Assembly: GCA_013399875.1 (NCBI GenBank)
Contig: VXAZ01000591.1
Location: 62,001 to 126,000 of the forward strand
DNA: 64,000 bases
Reading direction: 5' to 3'
Origin: Gymnorhina tibicen
Taxonomy: Eukaryota > Chordata > Aves > Passeriformes > Artamidae
Under the pieces are notes generated by a model. The model saw nothing but the letters and a program-made list of their open reading frames with translations. It was not told where the DNA came from and did no database searches. Below are positions 21,890 to 32,699 of this stretch, piece by piece. How positions within the stretch are numbered: the first letter of the stretch is position 1; each line of letters begins with the position of its first letter. A program made the position numbers and the translations under genes.

Positions 21890-24347
21890 TGTTTCTGGGA
21901 GTCTTTGTGTGTCCTTGTGTGTGTGTGTGGAATCTTTTTGGGGGTGTGTGAAGTCTATGTGCGTGTGTTTGTGTGTGAATCTGTCTGAGTCTTTCTCTGT
22001 GAGTCTTTGTGGGCTTTTCTGTGCGATGGGGTCTTTTTGTGTGTGTCTTCCTCTGTGTGAGAGTGTGGGTTTCTGAGTGTGGGTGTCGTGTTCTGAGTCT
22101 GTGTGTGTGAGTGAGAGTCTTTCAGTGTGGGTGCAGTCTTTTTGGGGGTGTGTGGAGTCTTTTTGGGGGTGTGTGGAGCCTTTCTGTGAGTGTGTGGTGT
22201 GTGTGTGTGAATCTTTCTGAGCCTTTGTGTGTGTGTGTGTGTGCTTCTGTGTGTCTGTGTGAGTTTTTGTGTGTGTGTGTGCTTCTGTGTGCCTTGTGGG
22301 CTTTTTCTGTGTGATGGGGTCTTCCTGTGTGTGTGTGTGAGTGAGAGTCTTTCAGTGTGGGTGCAGTCTTTTTGGGGGTGTGTGGAGTCTTTTTGGGGGT
22401 GTGTGGAGCCTTTCTGTGAGTGTGTGGTGTGTGTGTGTGAATCTTTCTGAGCCTTTGTGTGTGTGTGTGTGTGCTTCTGTGTGTCTGTGTGAGTTTTTGT
22501 GTGTGTGTGTGCTTCTGTGTGCCTTGTGGGCTTTTTCTGTGTGATGGGGTCTTCCTGTGTGTGTGTGTGTGTGTGTATTTCTTTGTGAGTTCTTCTGTGT
22601 GTGCCTTGTGGGCTGTTCTGTGTGTGTGTGTGTCTTTTTGTGTGATGGGATCTTTTTGTGTGTGTCTTCCTCTGTGTGAGAGTGTGGGTTTCTGAGTGTG
22701 GGTGTCGTTCTCTGAGTCTGTGTGGGTGGTTGAGAGTCTTTCAGTGTGGGTGCAGTCTTTTTGTGCGTGTGTGTCTGTGTGTGAGCGTGGGGGCTTTTTG
22801 GGGGTGTGTGGAGCCTTTCTGTGTGTGTCTGAGTGAGTGTGTGGAGTCTCTGTGTGTGTGTGTGTGTGAATCTTTCTGAGCCTTTGTGTGTGTGTGTGTG
22901 TGCTTCTGTGTGCCTTGTGGGCTTTTTCTGTGTGATGGGGTCTTCCTGTGTGTGTGTGTGTGTGTGTATTTCTTTGGTGGTTCTTCTGTGTGTGCCTTGT
23001 GGGCTGTTCTGTGTGTGTGTGTGTCTTTTTGTGTGATGGGATCTTTTTGTGTGTGTCTTCCTCTGTGTGAGAGTGTGGGTTTCTGAGTGTGGGTGTCGTT
23101 CTCTGAGTCTGTGTGGGTGGTTGAGAGTCTTTCAGTGTGGGTGCAGTCTTTTTGTGCGTGTGTGTCTGTGTGTGAGCGTGGGGGCTTTTTGGGGGTGTGT
23201 GGAGCCTTTCTGTGTGTGTCTGAGTGAGTGTGTGGAGTCTCTGTGTGTGTGTGTGTGTGAATCTTTCTGAGCCTTTGTGTGTGTGTTTCTGTGTGTGTCT
23301 GTGTGAGTTTTTTTGTGTGTCTGTGTGTGCCTTGTGGGCTTTTTCTGTGTGATGGGGTCTTCCCGTGTGTGTCTTCCTCTGTGTGTGTGAGTGTGTTTCT
23401 GTGTGAGTTCTTCTGTGTGCGCCTTGTGGGCTGCTCTGTGTGTGTGTCTTTCTGTGTGATGGGATCTTTCTGTGTCTTCCTCTGTGTGTGTGTGAGTGTT
23501 TCTGCGTGCTGAGGGTGTGTTTCTGTGCGTGGGAGAGCCCTTCGGAGTGTGGGTGTTGCTCTGCGTCCTTCAGTGTGCGTGCAGTCTTGGTGTGCATGTC
23601 TTTTTTGTTTTGGGGGGGTGTGGAATCTCTTTGGGGGGGTGTGGAGCCTTTCTCTGTGTGTCTGTGTGGAGCCTTTTTGTGTGTGGAGCCTTTCTCTGTG
23701 TGTGAATCTTCCTCAGTCTGGGTGTGATGGGGTCTTTCTGTGCGATGGGGACTTTGTACCACTCTGCGTGTGAGTCTTTCTCTGTGTGTGTGAGTTTTTT
23801 TTTCTCTCTCTGTCTGGCCTCTTCTTGTTTTGTTGTTCCCTGCAAGGTGTCTCAGCTTCCCCAAGACCAGTCCCAGAGCTCCCCTCTAGAAATAAACCCG
23901 CGGAGTTTGATAAAACCACGCTGCGAATCCGACAGGAATCCCCCCCAGATCTCCCACACCTGGGTGTCGTTCAGCTCCTCTGAATGAGCTCCCAGGAGGG
24001 GCAGAGCCCCCCCACCAGTGATTCCCTCCCCATTCCAGCTGGGATCCGTCCGAGTGCCACCGGGATCAGCCCCTGGATGGAGCCCTGGAAGGGCCTGTGA
24101 GTACAAGCGTGAGGCTGAGCTGGGAGATGGGCGGGAAGCTGCTCAGACCTGCCAGGTCTGGGTGTGCCTGAGATCTGAATTTCGTGTGATTACAGCATGG
24201 AAAACTTGGAGGTGCCTGGGGAATCCGGGAAGCAGCTGAGAAGGTGAATGTGAATCATTTTGTGGATGTAAAATTAGGTGCTTGGAAAAAAAAATAGTGT
24301 TTAATATCTTTAAAAACAAATCACATCAGTATGGGCCATTCACTTAA

Positions 24348-24408
24348 GAGCTGGGTTTGATGATCCTGGTAGGTCCCTCCCAACTCAGAATATTCTGTGA
24401 TCTCATCA
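24348..24408 (+). mobile_element. CR1 LINE 3' terminal fragment
   Basis: TTTGATGATCCTGGTAGGTC, then CCCAACTCAGAATATTCTGTG, match the sense CR1 tail of the 'CAACTCAG' type. Only the last 60 bases remain. Confidence 0.72.
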
Positions 24409-25357
24409 AATCAGCTCCACTCTCCAAAGTCCAACCCCAGGAGTAATTTCTGATGGTGGATTTAGGCGTAGGGATGGCGTGGAGTTCATCACATCAGGAA
24501 TGCGAGTTTGGTGTAGGTTTTTTCCAGCGTCTCTGTTGGTGGAGAAGGACTGAAATGGGCAGGGTTGGCAGGTTCTGACAATCCTGGGTGTGGATGAAAC
24601 ACTTTCCCTGCCACAGGACTGACCTGTCACTGCAGTGACCAGGGCTTTAGAAAGCCGGGAGTTTTATTTTCCATTTAAATGGGAAAGCCTGGAGGCTGTG
24701 AATGTGCATTGTGCAGTGCAATCCCCCAAAGTGCAGCAGGCAGAGAAAATTCACGGTGCCTCTAGCTATGTCAGGATGTTAAATACCAGGGTTATTAATC
24801 TTTCCTCACCTCAGCAACTCTTAGGCCACGTATTAATGTGTTTTTGTGTGAGGTTTAATTGCTCAGGCTTGTAACAACTCAAAACCTTAAGATCCTGTTT
24901 CCCGCTGTGACTTCAGTCCTGAGAAATTGGCTTTCTGGAAAAGCAGCACACAAAGTTGTTTGGACTGTGTTCCATTTTTCATGGCACATGGAGGCTCGTC
25001 TGTGGGTTATGGATCAGTGCAGAGCAAGACTCAGGCTGGGGCAGGGATTTTCCAGAAGTAAACAGCAGCCAGGAGTGATGCTGGGAAGGGAATTCCAGAG
25101 TCAGGGCTGCCTGCACTGAACTTGAGTCGTGTCAGCACCATATTCACTGTCCTGGAGAAATTACCACACTAAAACACCTGAATGTTTATCTTAATAAAAA
25201 AAAAGGTGTTTCTATAAATAAAATATGATTAGACCCGTGGAAGAAAGAAGAGTTGCTAAATAAGCCTCAGATGGAGGCCAAGTGTGTCTTTTATTCCAGG
25301 GCTTTGGTTTTCACATTGCATAAGCTCAAGGCAGCAAAGCTTATTTTTAGGAGTTCA

Positions 25358-25376
25358 AAAAAAAAAAAAAAAAAAG
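25358..25376 (+). repeat. Poly(A) tract
   Basis: A run of about 18 A, with no clear retroposed body upstream that I can recognise. Confidence 0.85.
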
Positions 25377-26649
25377 AAATCAAATGGTTAGGAAAAAATG
25401 TAAAAGGTTTTGACATTCAGTCTGTCATCATTGTCTTCTCAAGAATGCACACGTTCCAAAAGAAAGGCAAAAGGTTTTGTTGAATGACATTGATCTTTGG
25501 AGTTCGTGTTTGGTTTTCTGCTCATTAAGCTCCTGACATGGAAACAGACTTGAAAAGGCCAAGAACTGTGACACTGGATGCAGATTTTAGCATGTCAGCA
25601 GGTCTGGCAATAAAACAGAGGCTGAGCTTGATTTTATTACCTTTTAACAGCAAGAGCCAATATTTGAAAATGATGGAGCTGGGTGCAGGGATGGGAGAGG
25701 CAGCACAGGAGACATAAATCAAACCCCGTGTGTGTTTTCCTGTTTAAAAGAGGGCAGTGCTGGAAGTATTTTGGGATTCTGTTTGTGAATTCCGGGCCTT
25801 CATTTGGATTACGGACACGGAAGGAAATTGGGCCAATTAAAATGTTTTAAATGCGCGCCTGCTTATTTTTTTTTGGAGGGTGGGGAAAAAAAAACAACAA
25901 CAAACCCAAACAAACCACAACCACCTTTTTGTTTGGAAAATCTGGCAACTCTTTGCCACAAATGAAATTCTAGTAGGTTTTGATTCTGTAATAGAGCGAG
26001 AGGCAGCCAGTGTGTTTGTAGTGAGACTCATTTTAGTGCAGAGGAGGGACCAGGAGGATTCCCTGGAAGTTGCCAAGGGTGGAAGGGCCCCAGCCTGGAT
26101 GCAGGCTGAAATTAGAAGAGACATCTGAGAATATGAGGGCTGGAAGAGGGTCGAAACCCCTTTTTTTTAATTAACTCGCACCAAGTGCAAGGCTTCAGGC
26201 CGTGTTTGAGGCAGAGTTTTGGTTTTGGTCATAAATCCAAGCATGGCAACTCCCGGAAAGAAAACCAGTCCCAGCACAATCCTGCTTGAATCTGCTGGTG
26301 TTTCCTTTTAGGTTTCTGTTCACCTCAACGTATTTTCCCCTCTGCTTTCATCACTTTAAAACCCAACCAAACACGTGTTCCTTTTGCTAGGTAACGCTGC
26401 TTGGAGAAAAGGCTTTTTGTATTTATCTCCTTCACTTCAAAATGCGCTTCCACGTTTGAAACCCAAAGCAATCTTTCCCCAGGGATTAGCTCTCCTCCAA
26501 AGGCTTTCCACATGCTTCAGTCTGCAGTTTCCCCTCTCTTGAAGCGTCAGGGATTGGTGTGGAGCATGGGCTTGTTCATTGTCTCTGTCATCAAGAAAAG
26601 AAAGGAGTTGTTTATTTTAGTGTATGGGGTTTTCTCCAGGCCCAAGCAG

Positions 26650-27235
26650 CTGAAGTGAGCATTGAACACCCTGCTTTACTTCACACAAAACAGGTCTGCG
26701 GTGTCTTCTGCTGCACAAAGGGAACCAATTCTTCTGGCGTTCTCCTTGTGTTCTCCTTGTTCCTAAAGAAACCCTCCCCGCTTGTTTGAAGTGATCCCCA
26801 ATTAAAAACTGGGCTTCAAACGAGACGGGATTTGTGTGACTGGGAAAAGAGGGGCCCTGTGCTGGGCGCGCTCCGAGTGCGGAGCGTGTGACCCCCAGGT
26901 GTGGGATACGCCATAATTCCCCTTGGCTCCGGGCCGTGGAAACCATTGGGGGTACACCCAGGCAGGCCAAAAAACTGCATGAAATTCAGTTTAAAACAGG
27001 CAGGGAAAGGCCTTGGTGCAAGCAGCACCTCAAGGGCTCCTCGGGTGATGCTGGGAGTGGTTGGGATCCTTTCCAGTGGCCGTTTCTGGCGTTTCTGCCC
27101 CGCTGCCCAGGGTGTGCTGAGTTTGGAAACGAGATTTTTTTATCAGCTTTCAAAGACTGCTCTCACTGACACCGTTACAGGAGATTTCCGAGATTTGGAG
27201 GGAATTAGGCCTCTCTTCTTGGCCTCGCTGTTTGC
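26650..27235 (+). repeat. Segmental tandem duplication, unit 1 (short)
   Basis: Unit 1 consists of segment X (26650-26940, starting CTGAAGTGAGCATTGAACAC) joined directly to segment Y (26941-27230, containing CAGTTTAAAACAGGCAGGG and CACTGACACCGTTACAGGAG). Unit 2 follows at once and holds the same X and Y separated by about 770 bases, so unit 1 looks like a copy with an internal deletion. Similarity is high, with scattered substitutions and a small indel. Confidence 0.9.
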
Positions 27236-28575
27236 CTGAAGTGAGCATTGAACACCCTGCTTTACTTCACACAAAACAGGTCTGCGGTGTCTTCTGCTGC
27301 ACAAAGGGAACCAATTCTTCTGGAGTTCTCCTTGTGTTCTCCTTGTTCCTAAAGAAACCCTCCCCGCTTGTTTGAAGTGATCCCCAGTTAAAAACCGAGC
27401 TTCAAACGAGACGGGAAAAGAGGGGCCCTGTGCTGGGCGCGCTCCGAGCGTGGAGCGCATGCCCCCCAGGTGTGGGATACGCCGTAATTCCCCTCGGCTC
27501 CGGGCCATGGAATCGGCCACCCCGCTTCCTCCGCGGGCTGGGAAAATTGCAGATGCCCGGGTTCGTGTCTCCTTGGCACTCAGGAGTTTCTCGGGGCTTT
27601 GGTTGCGAGGGGATTCCAGACAGAGCCCCTTTGTTTATCGTAAACCGTGCCAAGGGCTTATCGGACGCTGAGTAACGAGCCCCCCTTCTCGCAGGGATGC
27701 TGCTGGCAATTATTGACTTTCATGCTGTGGTGGTCACTTTAAAGGAGAAAAAAAACCCTCGATTTTTAATGGTTTTCGTTGTTGTGTGGGAGCTCGGTCG
27801 TGAAATGGGATTTTGTGCGGGGCAGGTGAGGGTTTCTCACCCTCGGTGGTGCCTTTCCCAGGCGGTGCGGTTCAGGGAGTTGTGGCTTTCTCTGCCTCCG
27901 GCGCTGCGGGGATGAACTCGGTAAGGAAACTGATCCAGCTTAAAAAAAAAAAAGGGGGGAAAGCAAAAAAACCAAGGGAAAAAAATCCCTCAGCAAAGAG
28001 TCTGTGCCGTTTCCCCGCTCTCTGATGCCTTCTTTCCCCCTCCACTCAACCCCCACGTCGCCTTCCTGCCCGCAAAGCGTCGAGGCCGCGCGGATGCTCC
28101 TCCAACCGAGCAAACCCTTGGAGCTTCCAGCTGCTCCGAGGGCAGCAGGGTGGCGGTGGCCAGGAAATCCTCCGGGATTTTCCTGATTCCAGCTCCATCC
28201 CACCTGAAGTGCCCAGCCCTGGTGGCCGCTTGGCCAGGGCGCTGCTGTAAAAAAAGGCAGTGGGGGGGTGGGAGGCTCGGGGAAACCATCGGGGATACAC
28301 CCGGGCGGGCCAAAAAAACCCCATAAAATTCAGTTTAAAACAGGCAGGGAAAGGCCTTGGTGCAAGCAGCACCTCAAGGGCTCCTCGGGTGATGCTGGGA
28401 GTGGTTGGGATCCTTTCCAGTGGCCGTTTCTGGCGTTTCTGCCCCGCTGCCCAGGGTGTGCTGGGTTTAGAAACGAGATTTTTTTATCAGCTTTCAAAGA
28501 CTGCTCTCACTGACACCGTTACAGGAGATTTCCGAGATTTGGAGGGAATTAGGCCTCTCTTCTTGGCCTCACTGT
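27236..28575 (+). repeat. Segmental tandem duplication, unit 2 (long)
   Basis: X' (27236-27511) and Y' (28281-28575) flank a middle segment (27512-28280) absent from unit 1. The short GGA string present at both edges of the middle segment is compatible with microhomology-mediated deletion in unit 1. No coding exon is recognised, and the open frames shared between units follow from the duplication. Confidence 0.9.
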
Positions 28576-28679
28576 GGTAGAACTGGGCGAATTTAGTGTG
28601 TGCTTGAGGTGTAACAACTCAGTTTTCTCACATTTTCTCTGTTTTCTCTAAAATGCAGCGGGAGAGGATTTCCAGTCCC

Positions 28680-28795
28680 ATTTTGAGGCTCTGAGCAACC
28701 TGGTCTGGGGGAAGCTGTCCCTGCCTGTGGCAGGAGGTTGGAATTAATTGAGTTTTAGAGCCTCTTCCGACCCAAACCATTCCGGGATTTTTTTA
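28680..28795 (+). mobile_element. CR1 LINE 3' fragment, degraded
   Basis: GAGCAACCTGGTCTGGGGGA, CTGTCCCTGCCTGTGGCAGG and CCGACCCAAACCATTCCGGG form a recognisable sense CR1 tail. Confidence 0.78.
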
Positions 28796-28799
28796 AAAG

Positions 28800-30050
28800 C
28801 CCACCTTAAAATGAGTTATTGGTTTCCTATAAGAAACTTCATTTAGGAGTCCTTGAAATTGCTGTATTTTGCTGTAAAACTTCTCCTAATTTATTTATTA
28901 AAAGGAGATAGGAGGGGATTAGAGAAGATAAAATACAACCAAGCAACCTTTGGATCCACTTAGAAAAATATTTGAACTCGGACCTCCTTTCAGGGGAACT
29001 CTGATTAATGGCCCCTGAGCAAAGAAAATGAATTTGGAGTGATAAAAACCTCACTGGTCGCATCACCTGTCTTTAATTCCTCTTAAATCCAGTGCTGGGA
29101 TGCAGCAAGGGAGGACTCAGAGCCAGGAAAACCAAATGGAAGAGGTTCTGCAAATGTAAAATGTGCAAAATAATGTCAAAATGTAAAATAATGCATCTTT
29201 TTTTTTTTGCTCCAGAGCATCTTGTGTCACTTTTCCTCAGACCCCGAATTTATGGGAAAGCACCGACATCCCTAAAACAAAGAATTTCAACTCTGTTTCC
29301 GAAACCAGTTCAGTTTTTATGGATTTTTTGAAGGTTCTTAAGGGAATTGTGAAAACCCTGCCGTGATTTTATTTGTGTTTAAAGTTACCTTCCCACTTTA
29401 AATGGCTTTCGGGTGGTGACTCGCAGCCTTCTTCCCCGTGGGAATATTTCCTGCATGGAGTTTGTGGAGTACCACGGGAAAAAAAAAGAAAATTAAAATG
29501 TTATTTTTACCGTAAGAATAAGAAAAGGAGTGATCAGAACAACTTAATTGTCTGCATTTAAGTAAACCTAAATAAATTAATTTAGGTTGGAAAAAACCCC
29601 TTTTTTTCCTTTCTACAGGATTCTTTTTCTGAAGTTAAATTCTGGTTTTAGGGAGGTTGATGTGAAATGTTGTTATTTCTTTCACTGGTCAGGAATGAAG
29701 TTATTTTTAAACTCCTTTTGTTGTTCCTATCATTGAGCAAAAATAAGATTTAAATTTTTTTTTTCCTGGTTTCTCTCTCCTGCATGATTTTCTGGGGCTT
29801 AGTTCTTAACTACTTCCTGCTTAATTTTCATTTCAGCCTCAGCGAGGTGATTTAATTATTAACTTTTTTTTAGTCATTTATGTGCAAATTCTCCTTTTAT
29901 TCTTGTTTTTTTCCACACGGTGCAGGACCAATCAGGAGTCCCCAGGGTGACAGAGTCACTTCCAGGCACTGGAGCATGAGCCAGAGAGTGGCTCTTGTGT
30001 CAAATTAAAACCACTTCAGAACAGTTCGTGGTGCAAGAGGAAACATTTTG
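28800..30050. other. AT-rich stretch without recognisable features
   Basis: I see no exon-like frame and no repeat array apart from short T and A runs. Confidence 0.35.
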
Positions 30051-30054
30051 AGTG

Positions 30055-30646
30055 ACGTTTCCACTCACAAAGAGAAACTGAGAACAAAAGCAGGTGAAAA
30101 GAGTTGGAGATGGTGGTTTAGGTCTCAAGTGAGTCAGTTAGACCAGAAAATATATTACTGATTTTCTATTTGATATTATACATTAAATATTTTCTATTTG
30201 ATATTATATATGATATATTTTCTATTTTATATATTTTCTATTTTCTGTTTTCCACTATAAATTTTCTGTTTTCCATTATAAATTTTCTGTTTTCCATTAT
30301 AAATTTTCTGTTTTCCATATTTTATATTCTATATTTTATATTCTATATTTTATATTCTATATTTTATATTCTATATGTGCAGCCACGATCTCTGAGCGCC
30401 TCGTTTGCGTGTGTGGTGTTGTGCGTGAGGATAAAAATGCAGGATTTTACCTCCAGCTTCCAGCTGGGCAACTCTGCCTTCATCTTTTGGCGAATCCCAC
30501 AAAAAGTAAGATCAAGAAGCATGGGGAGAGGTTATGGAATCCCAGGAAAAGGTTGGAAAAGGCCTCCCAAGACCTTTGTGCCCAGCCCAGAGCTCTGAGT
30601 GCCACGTCCAGGAATTCCTTGGGCGTCTCCGGGGATGGGGACTCCA
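30055..30646 (+). repeat. Duplicated block, copy 1 (592 bp) ending at a single-N gap
   Basis: It begins ACGTTTCCACTCACAAAGAG, passes through an AT-rich VNTR and ends GGGGATGGGGACTCCA. The block after the N starts with the same bases and ends with the same bases at 31195. The copies appear nearly identical outside the VNTR, which is 44 bases longer here. The layout is that of an unmerged contig overlap or two alleles placed in series. Confidence 0.92.
30170..30375. repeat. AT-rich VNTR (14-bp and 21-bp units)
   Basis: AATTTTCTGTTTTCCATTAT recurs with a 21-base step, followed by TATTTTATATTCTA units with a 14-base step. A shorter version lies in the second copy at about 30763-30922. Confidence 0.88.
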
Positions 30647-30647
30647 N
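30647..30647. other. Single-base assembly gap (N) between duplicated blocks
   Basis: The N lies exactly between the end of copy 1 and the start of copy 2. Confidence 0.95.
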
Positions 30648-31195
30648 ACGTTTCCACTCACAAAGAGAAACTGAGAACAAAAGCAGGTGAAAAGAGTTGG
30701 AGATGGTGGTTTAGGTCTCAAGTGAGTCAGTTAGACCAGAAAATATATTACTGATTTTCTATTTGATATTATACATTAAATATTTTCTATTTGATATTAT
30801 ATATGATATATTTTCTATTTTATATGATATATTTTCTATTTGATATTATGTATTTTCTGTTTTCCGTATTTTATATTCTATATTTTATATTCTATATTTT
30901 ATATTCTATATTTTATATTCTACATGTGCAGCCACGATCTCTGAGCGCCTCGTTTGCGTGTGTGGTGTTGTGCGTGAGGATAAAAATGCAGGATTTTACC
31001 TCCAGCTTCCAGCTGGGCAACTCTGCCTTCATCTTTTGGCGAATCCCACAAAAAGTAAGATCAAGAAGCATGGGGAGAGGTTATGGAATCCCAGGAAAAG
31101 GTTGGAAAAGGCCTCCCAAGACCTTTGTGCCCAGCCCAGAGCTCTGAGTGCCACGTCCAGGAATTCCTTGGGCGTCTCCGGGGATGGGGACTCCA
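30648..31195 (+). repeat. Duplicated block, copy 2 (548 bp)
   Basis: Matches 30055-30646 from first to last base, with a shorter AT-rich VNTR. Unique sequence continues after 31195. Confidence 0.92.
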
Positions 31196-31504
31196 AACCT
31201 CCCTGGGAGCCCCTTTCCAAGCGCTTTCCCTGCATTAAATCCACGTTAAAATGTGGATTGTGTTAGGTGTGTGTGTCCAGGGGTGTGCTGGTGTTTGGCA
31301 GGCAGGCTGGGAATGCCAGAATTCCCAACTCCTGGCGGTGCTCCGGGCCTTGTTCTTCCCGAATTCCCTTCTCCTGAGGCACGAACTCTCCTCTTGGATG
31401 TTTTGTCTTTTCACGTGGGTTGCTTTTCCAAATCTCTGAGTTCCTGAATTGTTTGACTGCCCTGCCCTTCCCCAATTTCTGCTTTTTCTTTGTCTGAAGA
31501 GAAT

Positions 31505-31800
31505 CGTGGGGTCCCAGCCAGGTTTGGGTTGGGAAAGACCTTAAGGATCGGCTGATTCCACCCCTCCATGGGCAGGGACACCTTCCACTGTCCCAGGGTG
31601 CTCCAGCCTGGCCTTGGATGCTTCCAGGGATCCAGGGGCATCCACGGAATAACCTGTGCCAGGCTCTCCCCACCCTCCCAGCCAGGAATTCCTCCCCAGT
31701 ATCCCACTCTGGCAGTGGGAAGCCATTCCCTGTGTCCCGTCCCTCCATCCCTTGTCCCCAGTCCCTCTCCAGCTCTCCTGGAATGGCAGCAGCACAACCA
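31505..31800 (-). mobile_element. CR1 LINE 3' fragment
   Basis: Antisense CR1 tail: CCAGGTTTGGGTTGGGAAAG, CCATGGGCAGGGACACC, CTGGCCTTGGATGCTTCC, GGCAGTGGGAAGCCATTCCC and CCAGCTCTCCTGGA. Confidence 0.9.
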
Positions 31801-32517
31801 GCTCAAACCCACCAACCTGTGCCTCCCAAAGCTGGAATTTTTTGGGGGGACGGGTCCCCACCTTTCCCTAAACCTGCTGCCAGGACCCCTCGGGCGCAGT
31901 TTGCCCCCAGCAGGGGCTGGTTTTTGGCTCCCCTGTGTGCCTGAGCAGGGCAGGGAGCTGAGGATCGCTGCTCCAGCCCCAAAGCGCGTGGGGAACGCCG
32001 GGCAGCTCCTCTGGGAGCGGCAGGGAAGGGCCAGGGGTGGTTTTTAGGGCAAGCTGAGGTTCCCGGGGAGCTCTGGGACGGCACAAAGCAGGAGCTGCTC
32101 CCGTGGCCCTGCCCGCTGCAGGCTGTGTTTGCAGAGCCTTTTATGCAGCTGGGAGGGGAGCAGGGCAGGGAATGGGGCTGGAAAACTGCCTTTCCTGGGA
32201 TTGTTTTCACCTGGGGCTGCCACCTTCCTCCCCAAAGCCCCTTCCCACTCCTCAGCCCCCATCCTGGCCCCATCCTAAGGCCCTTGGGGATGCTGAGTTG
32301 CTGGGTGAGTGCTTCAGTTCTGCCCTAAATAATTCGCCATCCTGGCATTTTTTAGGCAAAAAAATCCCTGTGCAAACCTTTGGGAGTCTTTGCAATTCGG
32401 TCCTGGCATTTCCTGCGAGAAAAGCTTGGGTTTTTTTGCCCCTGTGCTGCACAAATTTTATCAATAATGTGGTTTAAGGACAAAGATTTTCGGTTTGTTT
32501 GTCTTTCTATCTTCTTC

Positions 32518-32690
32518 ATGGAATTATAGAACAGTTTAGATTGGAAGGGACCTTAAGGATCATCTTATTTGAACCCCCTGCCATGGGCAGGGACACCTTC
32601 CACCATCCCAGGTTGCTCCGAGATGGCCTTGGACAATTCCGGGGATCCAGGAGCAGCCACAGCTTCTCTGGACAGCCTCCCTTAAATAAT
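32518..32690 (-). mobile_element. CR1 LINE 3' fragment
   Basis: Antisense tail with ATTATAGAACAGTTTAGATT, GGAAGGGACCTTAAGGATCA, CCATGGGCAGGGACACC and CAGCCACAGCTTCTCTGG. Confidence 0.88.
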
Positions 32691-32699
32691 TTTCCTGGG

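Larger units (their letters stand above)
20719..23800. repeat. 3.1 kb GT-rich tandem array with higher-order repeats
   Basis: The + strand is almost wholly G and T with short TCTTTCTG and GGGGGTG interruptions. Higher-order units are visible. A block beginning GAGAGTCTTTCAGTGTGGG recurs with a step of about 230 bases (near 22113 and 22343). A longer block containing GTCTTCCTCTGTGTGAGAG recurs with a step of about 391 bases (near 22664 and 23055). The minus strand is CA-rich and open over 580 codons at 22122-23864, rich in His, Thr, Lys and Pro. That follows from the rarity of stop triplets in this composition and I do not call it a gene. Single Ns at 21021 and 21889 sit inside. Confidence 0.93.

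Noticed and set aside
22122..23864. 580-codon open frame on the minus strand
   Set aside because: It is made wholly of His/Thr/Lys/Pro low-complexity sequence encoded by a CA-rich repeat strand. Stop triplets are rare in that composition, and there is no splice context or unique domain.
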